64,000 nucleotides of DNA from the NCBI GenBank assembly GCA_021813905.1, contig JAKAJH010000002.1, forward strand, positions 1 to 64,000, read 5' to 3'. This document shows positions 52,189-60,456 of this stretch, piece after piece (the first letter of the stretch is position 1; the number at the start of each line of letters is the position of its first letter). The notes under the pieces were generated by a model that saw only the letters and a program-made list of their open reading frames with translations, was not told the origin of the DNA and ran no database searches. The DNA is from Bacteroidota bacterium (GTDB lineage: Bacteria > Bacteroidota > Ignavibacteria > UBA10030). The position numbers and the translations under genes are program-made.

Positions 52189-53991
52189 GTGAGCATCGCA
52201 AGGATCGTTCGTCCTCTGTTCACCATCCTTTCAGATCGGTTCGACCGGCTGCGGGCCAATGCGGCGCGCGCGCTTGTCAAGTTTGACCTGTCTCAGGATC
52301 TGCCGTTCATTCTTCTGGCTGTCCTCGTCGGACTCGGTGCCGGCTACGGTGCGTACCTGTACCATCAGGCCATTGAATTTGTCCGCATCGCCCTGTTCGT
52401 CGATCTCAACAGTCTCGGCGGCTCTTCCGCCTTTGCGCCGTATCTCATCATGTTCTTTCCCGCCATCGGCGGTCTGCTGGTCGGCATCATCCTGCATTTC
52501 GTCTCACCGGAGGCGCGCGGTCACGGTGTTCCCGACGTGATCAAGGCGGTCATCGCCAAGGGCGGGTACATCAAGTCCTCGCTGCTTTTGCCCAAGATCG
52601 CCACCTCGGCGCTGAGCATCGGTTCGGGCGGTGGTGCGGGGCGGGAAGGACCGATCGTGCAGATCGGCGCCACGGTCGGATCCGCGGTGGGACAGTTCTT
52701 CCGGCTTTCGACTGATCACGTGCGGACGCTGGTCGCCGCGGGCTCGGCCGGCGGCATTGCCGCCATCTTCAACGCGCCCATCGGTGGGGTCATGTTCGCG
52801 CTGGAGGTCATCATCGGCGAATTCAGTATCCGACGATTCAGTCCGATCGTTGTTTCGTCGGTCGTCGCAACCGCCGTCGCGCGCAGTCTTCTGGGCAACC
52901 ATCCGACGTTTGTCTCCACGCATTACCAGCTCGTTTCGAACAGCGAGCTGGTGTTCTACGTGCTGCTGGGGCTCATGGCCGGTGTGATCTCCGTCTGGTT
53001 CACGCGGGCCGTGTTCTGGGCTGAGGATCTGTTCGCGAAGATCCGGCGCGTGCCGCGCATTCTGCAGCCGGCGCTGGGTGGCCTTGGTGTGGGCGTCATG
53101 CTGATCTGGTTTCCGTCGCTGGCCGGGTTCTCGTACGACATCAACAACCAGGCGATCCTCGGACAGGCGGACGTGCTGGTGCTGTTGGCGGTCTTCCTGC
53201 TCAAACCGGTGGCGACCGGACTCACGCTCGGCTCGGGCGGATCCGGCGGCGTCTTTGCGCCGGCGCTGAAAGCCGGTGCGGCATTCGGGGGCATCGTGGG
53301 GGTCTTTCTGCACTGGGCATTTCCGCAATCGACGGCGACATCCGGCGCGTATGCGCTCGTGGGTATGGGCGCGCTGCTTGCGGGCACGATGCACGCCCCG
53401 CTCACCGCGATCATCATGCTGTTCGAGGTGTCGGATACCTATCAGGTCATTTTGCCGATCATGTTCGCTGCGGTCGCGTCGGTGACGGTCGCCAAAATCT
53501 TCCTCAAGCAATCCATCTACACGCTGCCGCTGGAGCGGGAAGGGATCGAGGTCGCCTACGGCATCAATCTTTCCATTGTGCACCGCTTCCCCATCACCGC
53601 GCTCGTCAATCACGATTCTCTCACGGTCGTTCGGACAGCGTCGATCCGCCACGTACTCGCCTTGTTCGAGAACCACGAGCAGGACATTCTCCCTGTGCTC
53701 GACGGCAACCAGGGGCTCATCGGCATCATCCGCTTTCAGGATTGCCGGCCGGTGTACGCCCAGCCGCACATGCAGGACACGATGGTCGCCGAAGACATCA
53801 TGACAAAGAACGCGCCCATCGTCGAAGAGAAGGAGTCTCTGGACGAAGTGCTGAAGCTGTTCGAGCTCGTCGATGTCGATACGCTTCCGGTCGTCAACGA
53901 CGAAGCACAGCGCACATACGTTGGATTGATCCGCCATGAGGATGTGCTGCGCCGGTATCGTCGCGAAGTGCTGATGCGATCGGAGCGCTGA
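52189..53991 (+). CDS. ClC-type chloride channel/transporter with CBS pair
   Basis: This 600-residue protein has a ClC membrane domain (about 35-435) with the selectivity motifs GSGGGAGREGPIVQIGA (the Glu is the gating residue) and LGSGGSGGVFAPALKAG. Two CBS domains (about 455-590), with VAEDIMTKNAPIVEEKESL, likely sense nucleotides. ClC proteins move Cl- or exchange it for H+. The start is GTG 52189; no ATG fits. It follows the trehalose operon by 51 bp and has its own possible promoter, so it may respond to the same osmotic cues. Confidence 0.93.
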   Translation: MSIARIVRPLFTILSDRFDRLRANAARALVKFDLSQDLPFILLAVLVGLGAGYGAYLYHQAIEFVRIALFVDLNSLGGSSAFAPYLIMFFPAIGGLLVGIILHFVSPEARGHGVPDVIKAVIAKGGYIKSSLLLPKIATSALSIGSGGGAGREGPIVQIGATVGSAVGQFFRLSTDHVRTLVAAGSAGGIAAIFNAPIGGVMFALEVIIGEFSIRRFSPIVVSSVVATAVARSLLGNHPTFVSTHYQLVSNSELVFYVLLGLMAGVISVWFTRAVFWAEDLFAKIRRVPRILQPALGGLGVGVMLIWFPSLAGFSYDINNQAILGQADVLVLLAVFLLKPVATGLTLGSGGSGGVFAPALKAGAAFGGIVGVFLHWAFPQSTATSGAYALVGMGALLAGTMHAPLTAIIMLFEVSDTYQVILPIMFAAVASVTVAKIFLKQSIYTLPLEREGIEVAYGINLSIVHRFPITALVNHDSLTVVRTASIRHVLALFENHEQDILPVLDGNQGLIGIIRFQDCRPVYAQPHMQDTMVAEDIMTKNAPIVEEKESLDEVLKLFELVDVDTLPVVNDEAQRTYVGLIRHEDVLRRYRREVLMRSER

Positions 53992-54268
53992 TCGGTACCG
54001 CGTTCTCCTCGCGATCCTCCCCTCCTTCCCGCATTTCGCCGGCAACAGATTTCGGCGTTTCCCGTCTTTCCCAATTCTGAAAACAGCCTCTCCGCTCTCT
54101 TTTTAGGATTGGGAAGCCCCGGCCGGCTCCGCTGACCAGGTATTGCTGCGTGTCGGATTGACGCCGGATTCGTCACGCCTTCCGACAGCCGCACCTTCTG
54201 ATTGTTGGCATACGCATTGCCTAGTCCGAGCAGACTTCCCTCTACCTACAAATTGTCAAGGAGCTGCA
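53992..54268. other. 277-bp intergenic region upstream of the carboxylate operon
   Basis: It holds an imperfect inverted repeat, TTCCCAATTCT...AGGATTGGGAA (about 54067-54113, one mismatch, long loop), and a good AAGGAG-type ribosome-binding site before ATG 54269. No gene and no convincing promoter were found by eye. Confidence 0.5.
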
Positions 54269-55387
54269 ATGGCGAAGTTCACAATCGCATGGTTACCGGG
54301 TGACGGGATCGGCATCGAAGTGTTGGAAGCGGCGAAGATCGTTCTCGAGAAGATCGCGCTCGACGCTGAGTACATTCACGGAGACATCGGCTGGGAGTTC
54401 TGGTGCACGGAGGGCGACGCATTCCCGCAGCGCACTGTTGATTTGCTGACGCGCGTCGATGCAGCGATGTTCGGCGCCATCACTTCCAAACCGGTCAAGG
54501 CCGCCCAGGCCGAACTCGCGCCTGCACTGCAATCCCAAGGCCGGATTTACCGGTCGCCGATCGTGCGCATGCGACAGATGTTCGATCTCTACAATTGTCT
54601 TCGCCCGTGCAAAGCGTATCCGGGCAACCCGCTGAACTTCAAGGAAGGTATCGACCTTGTCGTGTTCCGTGAGAACACCGAGGATCTCTATTCGGGCGTG
54701 GAGTTCTCCCCTGTGCCGCCCGAGGTCGCCGCAGCGCTCACCAACGTCTCCAAACCGTTCGCACCCTTCGCCAAGCTCCCTGCCGATCAGTACGCCGTGT
54801 CGTGCAAGATCAACACGCGCGTCGGTTCCGAGCGCATCGTGCGCGCCGCGTTCGAGTTTGCGCGAGCCAACAAGCGCAAAAAGGTCACGATCGTCCATAA
54901 GGCGAACGTCGTGCGGGCCACCGACGGTCTGTTCCTCGAGGTCGCAAAAGAGGTGGCCAAAGGGTTTCCCGAGATCAAAATGGATGAAGCCAACATCGAT
55001 GCGATGACGATGTGGCTGCTGAAGAATCCGTTCAACTATGACGTGCTTGTGGCGCCCAATCTGTACGGCGACATCATTTCCGATCTGTGCGCGCAGATGG
55101 TCGGCGGGCTGGGCTTTGGATGCTCCGGCAACATCGGGACGAAGCTCGCGGTCTTCGAGCCGACGCACGGATCCGCGCCGAAGTACGCCGGACAATACAA
55201 GGTCAATCCCATTGCCACGATCCTCGCGGCCAAGATGATGCTCGACTGGCTCGGCGAGACCGCGAAGGGTGCGGCCATCGAACAAGCCGTCGCCGCCGTG
55301 ATCAAGGAGGGCGCGGTTCGGACGTACGACATGGGCGGATCAGCCTCGACGTTGGACATGGCGAAGGCCGTCGCGGCCAAACTGTAG
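54269..55387 (+). CDS. Isocitrate/isopropylmalate-type dehydrogenase
   Basis: This 372-residue beta-decarboxylating dehydrogenase shows LPGDGIGIEVLEAAK (about 9-23), RSPIVRMRQMFDLYNCLRP (about 94-112) as substrate loop, VFRENTEDLYSG and the nucleotide motif THGSAPKYAGQ (about 305-315). The Lys-Tyr pair is as in NADP-type isocitrate dehydrogenase rather than the Asp-Ile of isopropylmalate dehydrogenase, suggesting NADP+. The substrate loop fits neither family cleanly, so isocitrate, 3-isopropylmalate, 3-methylmalate and homoisocitrate all remain possible. It heads an operon with a LeuC/LeuD-type hydro-lyase. Confidence 0.88.
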   Translation: MAKFTIAWLPGDGIGIEVLEAAKIVLEKIALDAEYIHGDIGWEFWCTEGDAFPQRTVDLLTRVDAAMFGAITSKPVKAAQAELAPALQSQGRIYRSPIVRMRQMFDLYNCLRPCKAYPGNPLNFKEGIDLVVFRENTEDLYSGVEFSPVPPEVAAALTNVSKPFAPFAKLPADQYAVSCKINTRVGSERIVRAAFEFARANKRKKVTIVHKANVVRATDGLFLEVAKEVAKGFPEIKMDEANIDAMTMWLLKNPFNYDVLVAPNLYGDIISDLCAQMVGGLGFGCSGNIGTKLAVFEPTHGSAPKYAGQYKVNPIATILAAKMMLDWLGETAKGAAIEQAVAAVIKEGAVRTYDMGGSASTLDMAKAVAAKL

Positions 55388-55444
55388 CAGCGCCCGGAAC
55401 ACGATCCTCTGACGGTTGGATCGGGAGGCATCTCGGAGTCACAC

Positions 55445-56365
55445 ATGGGTCAGATCATTATTCATGAAGTCGGGCTGCGTGACGGCCTGCAGATGGAAAA
55501 GCAGACCGTCCCCACAGAGAAGAAGATCGAATGGGCGGATGCCTTGATAGCTGCGGGCGTGGATATTCTGCAGCTCGGTTCGTTCGTGCATCCGACGAAG
55601 GTGCCGCAAATGGCGGACACCGACGCATTGTTCCGGCACTATCAGGAGCCGGGGCGGCGTCCCGCGAACGTGATTCTCGCCGGACTCGTGCTGAACGAGA
55701 AGGGCTTGGAGCGCGGCATGGCATGCGGCGTCGACATGTTCTGCATGGGCGTTTCCGCCAGCGAGACCCACAGTCGGAAGAACACCGGCATGTCCATCGC
55801 CGAGGCGACCGAACGGATCATCGCGATGGGGAAACAAACAGTGGCGTTCGGAAAACGCGCGCAGGTGTCCGTGCAGTCGGCATTCGGGTGCGGATTTGAG
55901 GGATATGTGCCGCCCGAGCGTGTGCTGGGCATCGTGCGCAAATTCCTCGACGCCGGCCTGAAGAACATCAGTCTCGCCGACACGGCAGGGCATGCGACGC
56001 CGGAAGCGGTGGAGCAGCTGTTCGGGGCCATTCACCGGCTCGATCCCTCCGCCGAATGCACCTGTCATTTCCACAACACCTACGCGCTGGGGATCGCCAA
56101 TTGTCGCGCGGCAATGAACGCCGGCGTACAGTACTTCGAATCCTCTATCGCCGGCCTCGGCGGTTGTCCGCACACGAAGGTCGCCGGCGGCAATGTCTGC
56201 ACGGAAGATTTTGTCCATTACCTCCATCGCATCGGCATCCGCGCGGACATTCATCTCGACCGGCTGCTTGAAACGGCGTCATCGGTCGCGCAGTACTTCG
56301 CGCGCGATCTGCCCGGCATGGTGTACAAATCCGGACCGATTCCGACACCGGCGCCGGTGCACTGA
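55445..56365 (+). CDS. HMG-CoA lyase-like enzyme (DRE-TIM family)
   Basis: This 306-residue TIM barrel has the opening EVGLRDGLQMEK (about 7-18), where Arg and Asp bind metal and substrate, a CHFHNTYALGIAN metal-binding strand (about 202-214) and the loop GLGGCPHTKVAGGNVCTED (about 239-257) with the catalytic Cys. Family members cleave 3-hydroxy-3-methylglutaryl-CoA or related acyl-CoAs such as citramalyl-CoA. It lies 57 bp after the dehydrogenase gene and 33 bp before a CoA-transferase gene, which could supply its acyl-CoA substrate. Confidence 0.9.
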   Translation: MGQIIIHEVGLRDGLQMEKQTVPTEKKIEWADALIAAGVDILQLGSFVHPTKVPQMADTDALFRHYQEPGRRPANVILAGLVLNEKGLERGMACGVDMFCMGVSASETHSRKNTGMSIAEATERIIAMGKQTVAFGKRAQVSVQSAFGCGFEGYVPPERVLGIVRKFLDAGLKNISLADTAGHATPEAVEQLFGAIHRLDPSAECTCHFHNTYALGIANCRAAMNAGVQYFESSIAGLGGCPHTKVAGGNVCTEDFVHYLHRIGIRADIHLDRLLETASSVAQYFARDLPGMVYKSGPIPTPAPVH

Positions 56366-56398
56366 GCGAATCACTTCTGACGAATCGGATCCTCTGAC

Positions 56399-57592
56399 AT
56401 GAAACTGCTTGACGGTATTCGGGTACTCGACCTGACCAACGTGCTATCCGGTCCCTTCGCCACACTGCACCTGGCGCTCGCCGGCGCGGAGGTGATCAAG
56501 GTCGAGAATCCGACGGATGGCGACCTCGCACGGAAGCTCGGCAGTGTGCCGAAGTACAATCAGATGCTGCTCGGCACAAGTTTCCTCGCCCAGAACGCCA
56601 ACAAGAAATCCCTTACGCTGAACCTGAAGTCCCCGGACGGGAAGGCGATCTTCAAGAAGCTCGTCGCCACCACGGATGTCGTCGTGGAAAACTTCCGCCC
56701 CGACGTCATGACACGCCTCGGATTGTCCTACGACGTGCTGAAAGAAATCAATCCGCGGATCGTCTACTGCGCCATTTCCGGTTTCGGACAGACCGGTCCC
56801 GACGCGCTGAAGCCGGCGTATGATCAGATCATCCAAGGATTGAGCGGTGAGATGGCGATCAACGGCGACGACCGGCTGACTCCGCTGCGGGCCGGCTTCC
56901 CGGTGTGCGACACCGTGGGCGGACTGAACGCGGCGTTCGCCGTGATGGCCGCGCTGTACTATCGGGAGCGCACGGGAGAGGGGCAGTTTATCGACGTGGC
57001 GCTGCTCGATTCCATCATGCCGCTGATGGGCTGGGTCGTCGCCAACCTGATGATCGGCGGCCAGCAGCCGGTGCTGATGGGCAACGATAATTTCACCGCC
57101 GCTCCATCGGGCGTATTCCGGACGAAGGATGGATTTATCAACATCGCCGCCAACAAGCAGGAACAGTGGGAAGCGGTCGCCGACGTGCTCGGCGTGCCGG
57201 ACCTAAAGACCGACCCCCGTTTCCAGGAACGCGACACGCGCAAGAAGAATCGCACCCTGCTCACGCCGCTGCTCGAAGAGCGCCTGACGCGGAAGGAAAC
57301 CGCGCTGTGGGTGGATGAGCTGAACGCCCACGACGTCCCGGCCGGCGCCATTTTGACGCTGGAGCAGGCGATGACGCAGGCGCAGGTGGAACATCGCAAG
57401 ACCTTCACTACCGTCCATGTGGACGGCATCGGAGACTTCCCGCTCTTCAACATGACCGCGAAATTCTCGAAAACTCCGGGCGGCGTGACCGCCCCGCCGC
57501 CGACGCTGGGACAGCATACGCATGAGCTGCTGAAAAGCATTGGGTATAACGATCAACAGATCGCCGGCCTTCGGCAGAGCAAGGTCGTCTGA
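56399..57592 (+). CDS. Class III (CaiB/BaiF) CoA-transferase
   Basis: This 397-residue protein shows the family opening LLDGIRVLDLTNVLSGPFAT, GAEVIKVENP (about 29-38), NKKSLTLNLK, and the catalytic Asp in PAYDQIIQGLSG (about 142). These enzymes transfer CoA between an acyl-CoA such as succinyl- or acetyl-CoA and a free acid. With the neighbouring lyase it would activate or release a hydroxy-acid such as citramalate or a methylglutarate; the partner acid is not known. Ten or so residues of the C-terminal THELLKSIGY segment match the family end. Confidence 0.92.
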   Translation: MKLLDGIRVLDLTNVLSGPFATLHLALAGAEVIKVENPTDGDLARKLGSVPKYNQMLLGTSFLAQNANKKSLTLNLKSPDGKAIFKKLVATTDVVVENFRPDVMTRLGLSYDVLKEINPRIVYCAISGFGQTGPDALKPAYDQIIQGLSGEMAINGDDRLTPLRAGFPVCDTVGGLNAAFAVMAALYYRERTGEGQFIDVALLDSIMPLMGWVVANLMIGGQQPVLMGNDNFTAAPSGVFRTKDGFINIAANKQEQWEAVADVLGVPDLKTDPRFQERDTRKKNRTLLTPLLEERLTRKETALWVDELNAHDVPAGAILTLEQAMTQAQVEHRKTFTTVHVDGIGDFPLFNMTAKFSKTPGGVTAPPPTLGQHTHELLKSIGYNDQQIAGLRQSKVV

Positions 57593-57644
57593 GCGGCGCG
57601 GCAAGGTTTCGTCTCACCATCACACACATCGAAAGGCCCATGGT

Positions 57645-58937
57645 ATGGGTATGACGGTTGTTGAAAAGATCCTCGCACGTGCGAGCGGACTGAAATCCGT
57701 GAAGGCGGGCGACGTCGTGGAGCCGAAGGTCGATCTGGCGATGTCGCACGAGAACGGCGCGCTGGTCATCAATCAGTTCCTCGAAATCTACAAAGACACT
57801 TCCGTAACGCCGAAGATCTGGGATCCCTCGAAGATCGCCATCATCTTTGACCATCGTGTTCCCGCCGAGTCATCCAAAACCGCCACAAATCAGAAGAAGA
57901 TCCGCGAATTCGTCGCCGCCAATCGCATCGGTAAGTTTCACGATATCCGCGGCGATCTCGGCGGGATCTGCCATCAGATCCTTCCGGAGAACGGCTATGT
58001 GCGGCCCGGCGCCGTCGTGGTCGGCACGGATTCGCACACGACCAGCCATGGCGCGCTGGGCGCGTTCGCATTCGGCATCGGTGCCACCGAGATGGCCAGC
58101 GTATGGGCGCTCGGGACCGTGCTGAACGTCGAAGTGCCGCAGACCATCAAGGTGGTGGTCACGGGGACGTTCCCGAAGTTCGTCGGCCCGAAAGATCTGA
58201 TCCTCCACCTGATCGGCCGGCTGAGTGCTCAGGGTGCAAATTTCAAGGTGATCGAGTTTCACGGCCCCACCATCCGCAAGATGTCCACGTCGGGTCGCCT
58301 CGTCATCTGCAACATGTCCGTCGAAGCCGGTGCCACGTCCGGCATCGTTCCGGCAGACGATGAAACCGTGCGCTATCTGCGCGAAGAAGCCGGCGTGACC
58401 GGCAAGATCGCTCTGGTCGCCCCCGATCCGGACGCGACGTACGACCAGATCGTCGAAATCGACGTGTCGAAACTGGCGCCGCAGATCGCCTGTCCGCACA
58501 CGGTCGACAACGTCAAACCGATCAAGGACGTGAAGGGCACAAAGGTCAATCAGATCGTGATCGGCTCGTGCACGAACGGGCGGCTGGACGATCTCGTGGT
58601 AGCCGCGAAGATCCTGAAGGGGCGCAAAGTGGCTGCCGGCACGCGCATGCTTGTGTTCCCGGCGTCCGGACGTATCTACAACCAGGCCCTGGCGAAAGGG
58701 ATCATCGGCGACCTGATGAAGGCCGGTGCCGTGGTCATGAATCCCGGCTGCGGTCCCTGTCTCGGCGTGCACGAAGGAGCGCTGGGTGACGGCGAGGTCG
58801 CGCTGTCCACGACGAACCGGAACTTCAAGGGCCGGATGGGCAATCCGACGGCCGGCGTGTACCTTTGCTCTCCGGCGGTCGCGGCGGCATCCGCGCTCAA
58901 GGGCGTTATCACCGATCCGACGAAAGGAGTGAAGTAA
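57645..58937 (+). CDS. Aconitase-superfamily hydro-lyase, large subunit (LeuC type)
   Basis: This 430-residue subunit carries the three [4Fe-4S] cysteines in GSCTNGR (about 310) and NPGCGPCLG (about 368-374), plus GTDSHTTSHGALGAFAFGIG (about 125-144). The length and the separate small subunit fit the 3-isopropylmalate dehydratase/homoaconitase/methylmalate-type group rather than true aconitase. ATG 57645 is used (GAAAGG box upstream); ATG 57651 is an alternative. The small subunit follows after 1 bp. The substrate is open. Confidence 0.9.
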   Translation: MGMTVVEKILARASGLKSVKAGDVVEPKVDLAMSHENGALVINQFLEIYKDTSVTPKIWDPSKIAIIFDHRVPAESSKTATNQKKIREFVAANRIGKFHDIRGDLGGICHQILPENGYVRPGAVVVGTDSHTTSHGALGAFAFGIGATEMASVWALGTVLNVEVPQTIKVVVTGTFPKFVGPKDLILHLIGRLSAQGANFKVIEFHGPTIRKMSTSGRLVICNMSVEAGATSGIVPADDETVRYLREEAGVTGKIALVAPDPDATYDQIVEIDVSKLAPQIACPHTVDNVKPIKDVKGTKVNQIVIGSCTNGRLDDLVVAAKILKGRKVAAGTRMLVFPASGRIYNQALAKGIIGDLMKAGAVVMNPGCGPCLGVHEGALGDGEVALSTTNRNFKGRMGNPTAGVYLCSPAVAAASALKGVITDPTKGVK

Positions 58938-58938
58938 G

Positions 58939-59439
58939 ATGGGAAAGGTCGTGTATACTGTTGGCGACGACGTCTCGACGGACGTCATCTATCCCGGCCG
59001 CTACATGGCGACGGTGCTCCCCACGGAAACGCCGCAGTACGCCTTCGCGGATCACGCGGAATTCAATGCCAAGCTGAAATCGAAGCAGGTCCCGCCGGGC
59101 AGCGTACTCGTCGGCGGGAAGAATTTCGGCTGCGGCTCTTCACGCGAACAGGCGGTCTCGACGCTGAAGGGCTACGATCTGGTCATCGTGGCCCGCTCGT
59201 TCGCCCGGATCTTCCTCCAGAACAGCATTAATCTCGGTCTCCGCACCGTCGCGGCACCGGATATCGACGCGAAAGACGGCGACGAGCTCGAGATCGCGGA
59301 GCACGAGGTGATCAACAGGACCAGCGGCAGGTCGTTCCGGATCGAGCCGCTTCCGCCGGCTCGCCGGGACATCATGGAGGCGGGTGGTCTCATCGCCTAT
59401 ACCCGCGCACGGGTACTCGCAGGATCCGGCGCACGCTGA
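58939..59439 (+). CDS. Aconitase-superfamily hydro-lyase, small subunit (LeuD type)
   Basis: This 166-residue swivel domain has DDVSTDVIYPGRYM (about 10-23) and the substrate-binding loop GKNFGCGSSREQAV (about 60-73). With the preceding large subunit it forms a stereospecific hydro-lyase that moves a hydroxyl group through an unsaturated acid. In LeuD-type proteins the loop after DVI decides substrate size; here YPGRYM lacks the usual LeuD TKY-type sequence, so isopropylmalate is not assured. A strong hairpin ends the operon. Confidence 0.9.
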   Translation: MGKVVYTVGDDVSTDVIYPGRYMATVLPTETPQYAFADHAEFNAKLKSKQVPPGSVLVGGKNFGCGSSREQAVSTLKGYDLVIVARSFARIFLQNSINLGLRTVAAPDIDAKDGDELEIAEHEVINRTSGRSFRIEPLPPARRDIMEAGGLIAYTRARVLAGSGAR

Positions 59440-59461
59440 ACGCGTCCGGCATTCTCCTCAG

Positions 59462-59489
59462 GAAACGACGCTCTGCGGAGCGTCGTTTC
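59462..59489 (+). terminator. Terminator of the carboxylate operon
   Basis: A perfect 12-bp stem, GAAACGACGCTC/GAGCGTCGTTTC, with a TGCG loop and a short T-rich tail, 22 bp after the LeuD-type stop. Confidence 0.8.
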
Positions 59490-59501
59490 TGTTTCCGGCG
59501 G

Positions 59502-59530
59502 TTGTGAAAGAAGCTGAAGATGCCTATCTT
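59502..59530 (+). promoter_or_regulatory. Predicted promoter of the HDOD gene
   Basis: TTGTGA (59502-59507), 17 bp, TATCTT (59525-59530); predicted start near 59537. Confidence 0.55.
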
Positions 59531-59558
59531 CAATACACCCCTTCACAACTCCGCGCCC

Positions 59559-60428
59559 ATGAGAGACATCCGCAGCGAAATAGAGAAGATCAACGAGATC
59601 GTGCCGTTCCCGACCGTCGTGGCGCAGATTATGTCCGAGCTCCTTAAGGACGACACGGCGACGGACCGGATCGTGCAATTGATTGAGACCGACGCGGTGC
59701 TCACCGCCCGGATCCTGCGGGCGGCTAATTCACCGTATTACGGTCTCCGCTGGGAAGTCAACAGCATCTCGCGCGCAGTCGTACTGCTGGGATTCGAAGA
59801 GGTCAGCCGTCTTGTGCTGATCTACCAGATGAAGCAGCGCGTGTTCGCCCTCAGCCCCGAGCAGCGCGAATATCTCGAGCGACTCTGGCGCCACAGCGTT
59901 TCCACCGGTGCCGTTGCGCGCATGCTGGCACTGCTGGTCGGCTTCCGGGGGGAAGGGAAGGAATTCACCGCCGGTCTTCTCCATGACATGGGCAAGATCG
60001 TGCTGGTGCAGTACTTCGCCGACTCCATGGCCATGATCCAGCGGATGACCGCGGAGCTGGACGCCCGGGACGTGGAGGCCGAGATGCAGACGGTTGCGGT
60101 CACGCACGCCGAGATCGGCGGCCAACTGGGCGAACGCTGGGGACTTCCTCCGGTGTACGTCGAGGTGATGCGGTGTCACCACGATCCCGCCACCGCCACA
60201 CTCAACCGTCCGCTCGTGGCGCTGACCCGCTTCGCCGATCTGCTGTGCGAACGGTGGGGCAGCGGAATCGGCGAGCAAAAGATGAACTTCGATCTCAGTA
60301 CCGATCAGAGCTGGACGCTCCTGCGGCGGTCGTTCCCACGCATGGCAGACGAAAACGCCGATGCCGTCGAACAGAAGCTCCTCGGCCTCTACGAAATGAA
60401 CCAGGACTTCATCAAGCTCTTCGCGTAA
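59559..60428 (+). CDS. HDOD-domain signalling protein
   Basis: This 289-residue protein is essentially one HDOD domain (about 10-215): VPFPTVVAQIM, LTARILRAANSPYYGL, SISRAVVLLGFEEVSRLVL and LLHDMGKIVL (about 143). The last retains His-Asp, and HHD is present near 208, so some metal-binding HD character remains. HDOD proteins act in signalling, often with GGDEF/EAL systems, but most lack phosphodiesterase activity. ATG 59559 is chosen because the upstream ATG 59520 precedes the predicted transcription start. The PLP enzyme gene follows after 28 bp. Confidence 0.85.
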   Translation: MRDIRSEIEKINEIVPFPTVVAQIMSELLKDDTATDRIVQLIETDAVLTARILRAANSPYYGLRWEVNSISRAVVLLGFEEVSRLVLIYQMKQRVFALSPEQREYLERLWRHSVSTGAVARMLALLVGFRGEGKEFTAGLLHDMGKIVLVQYFADSMAMIQRMTAELDARDVEAEMQTVAVTHAEIGGQLGERWGLPPVYVEVMRCHHDPATATLNRPLVALTRFADLLCERWGSGIGEQKMNFDLSTDQSWTLLRRSFPRMADENADAVEQKLLGLYEMNQDFIKLFA

Positions 60429-60456
60429 CGGGCGGGGAGGAACGACACCGGGCCCT

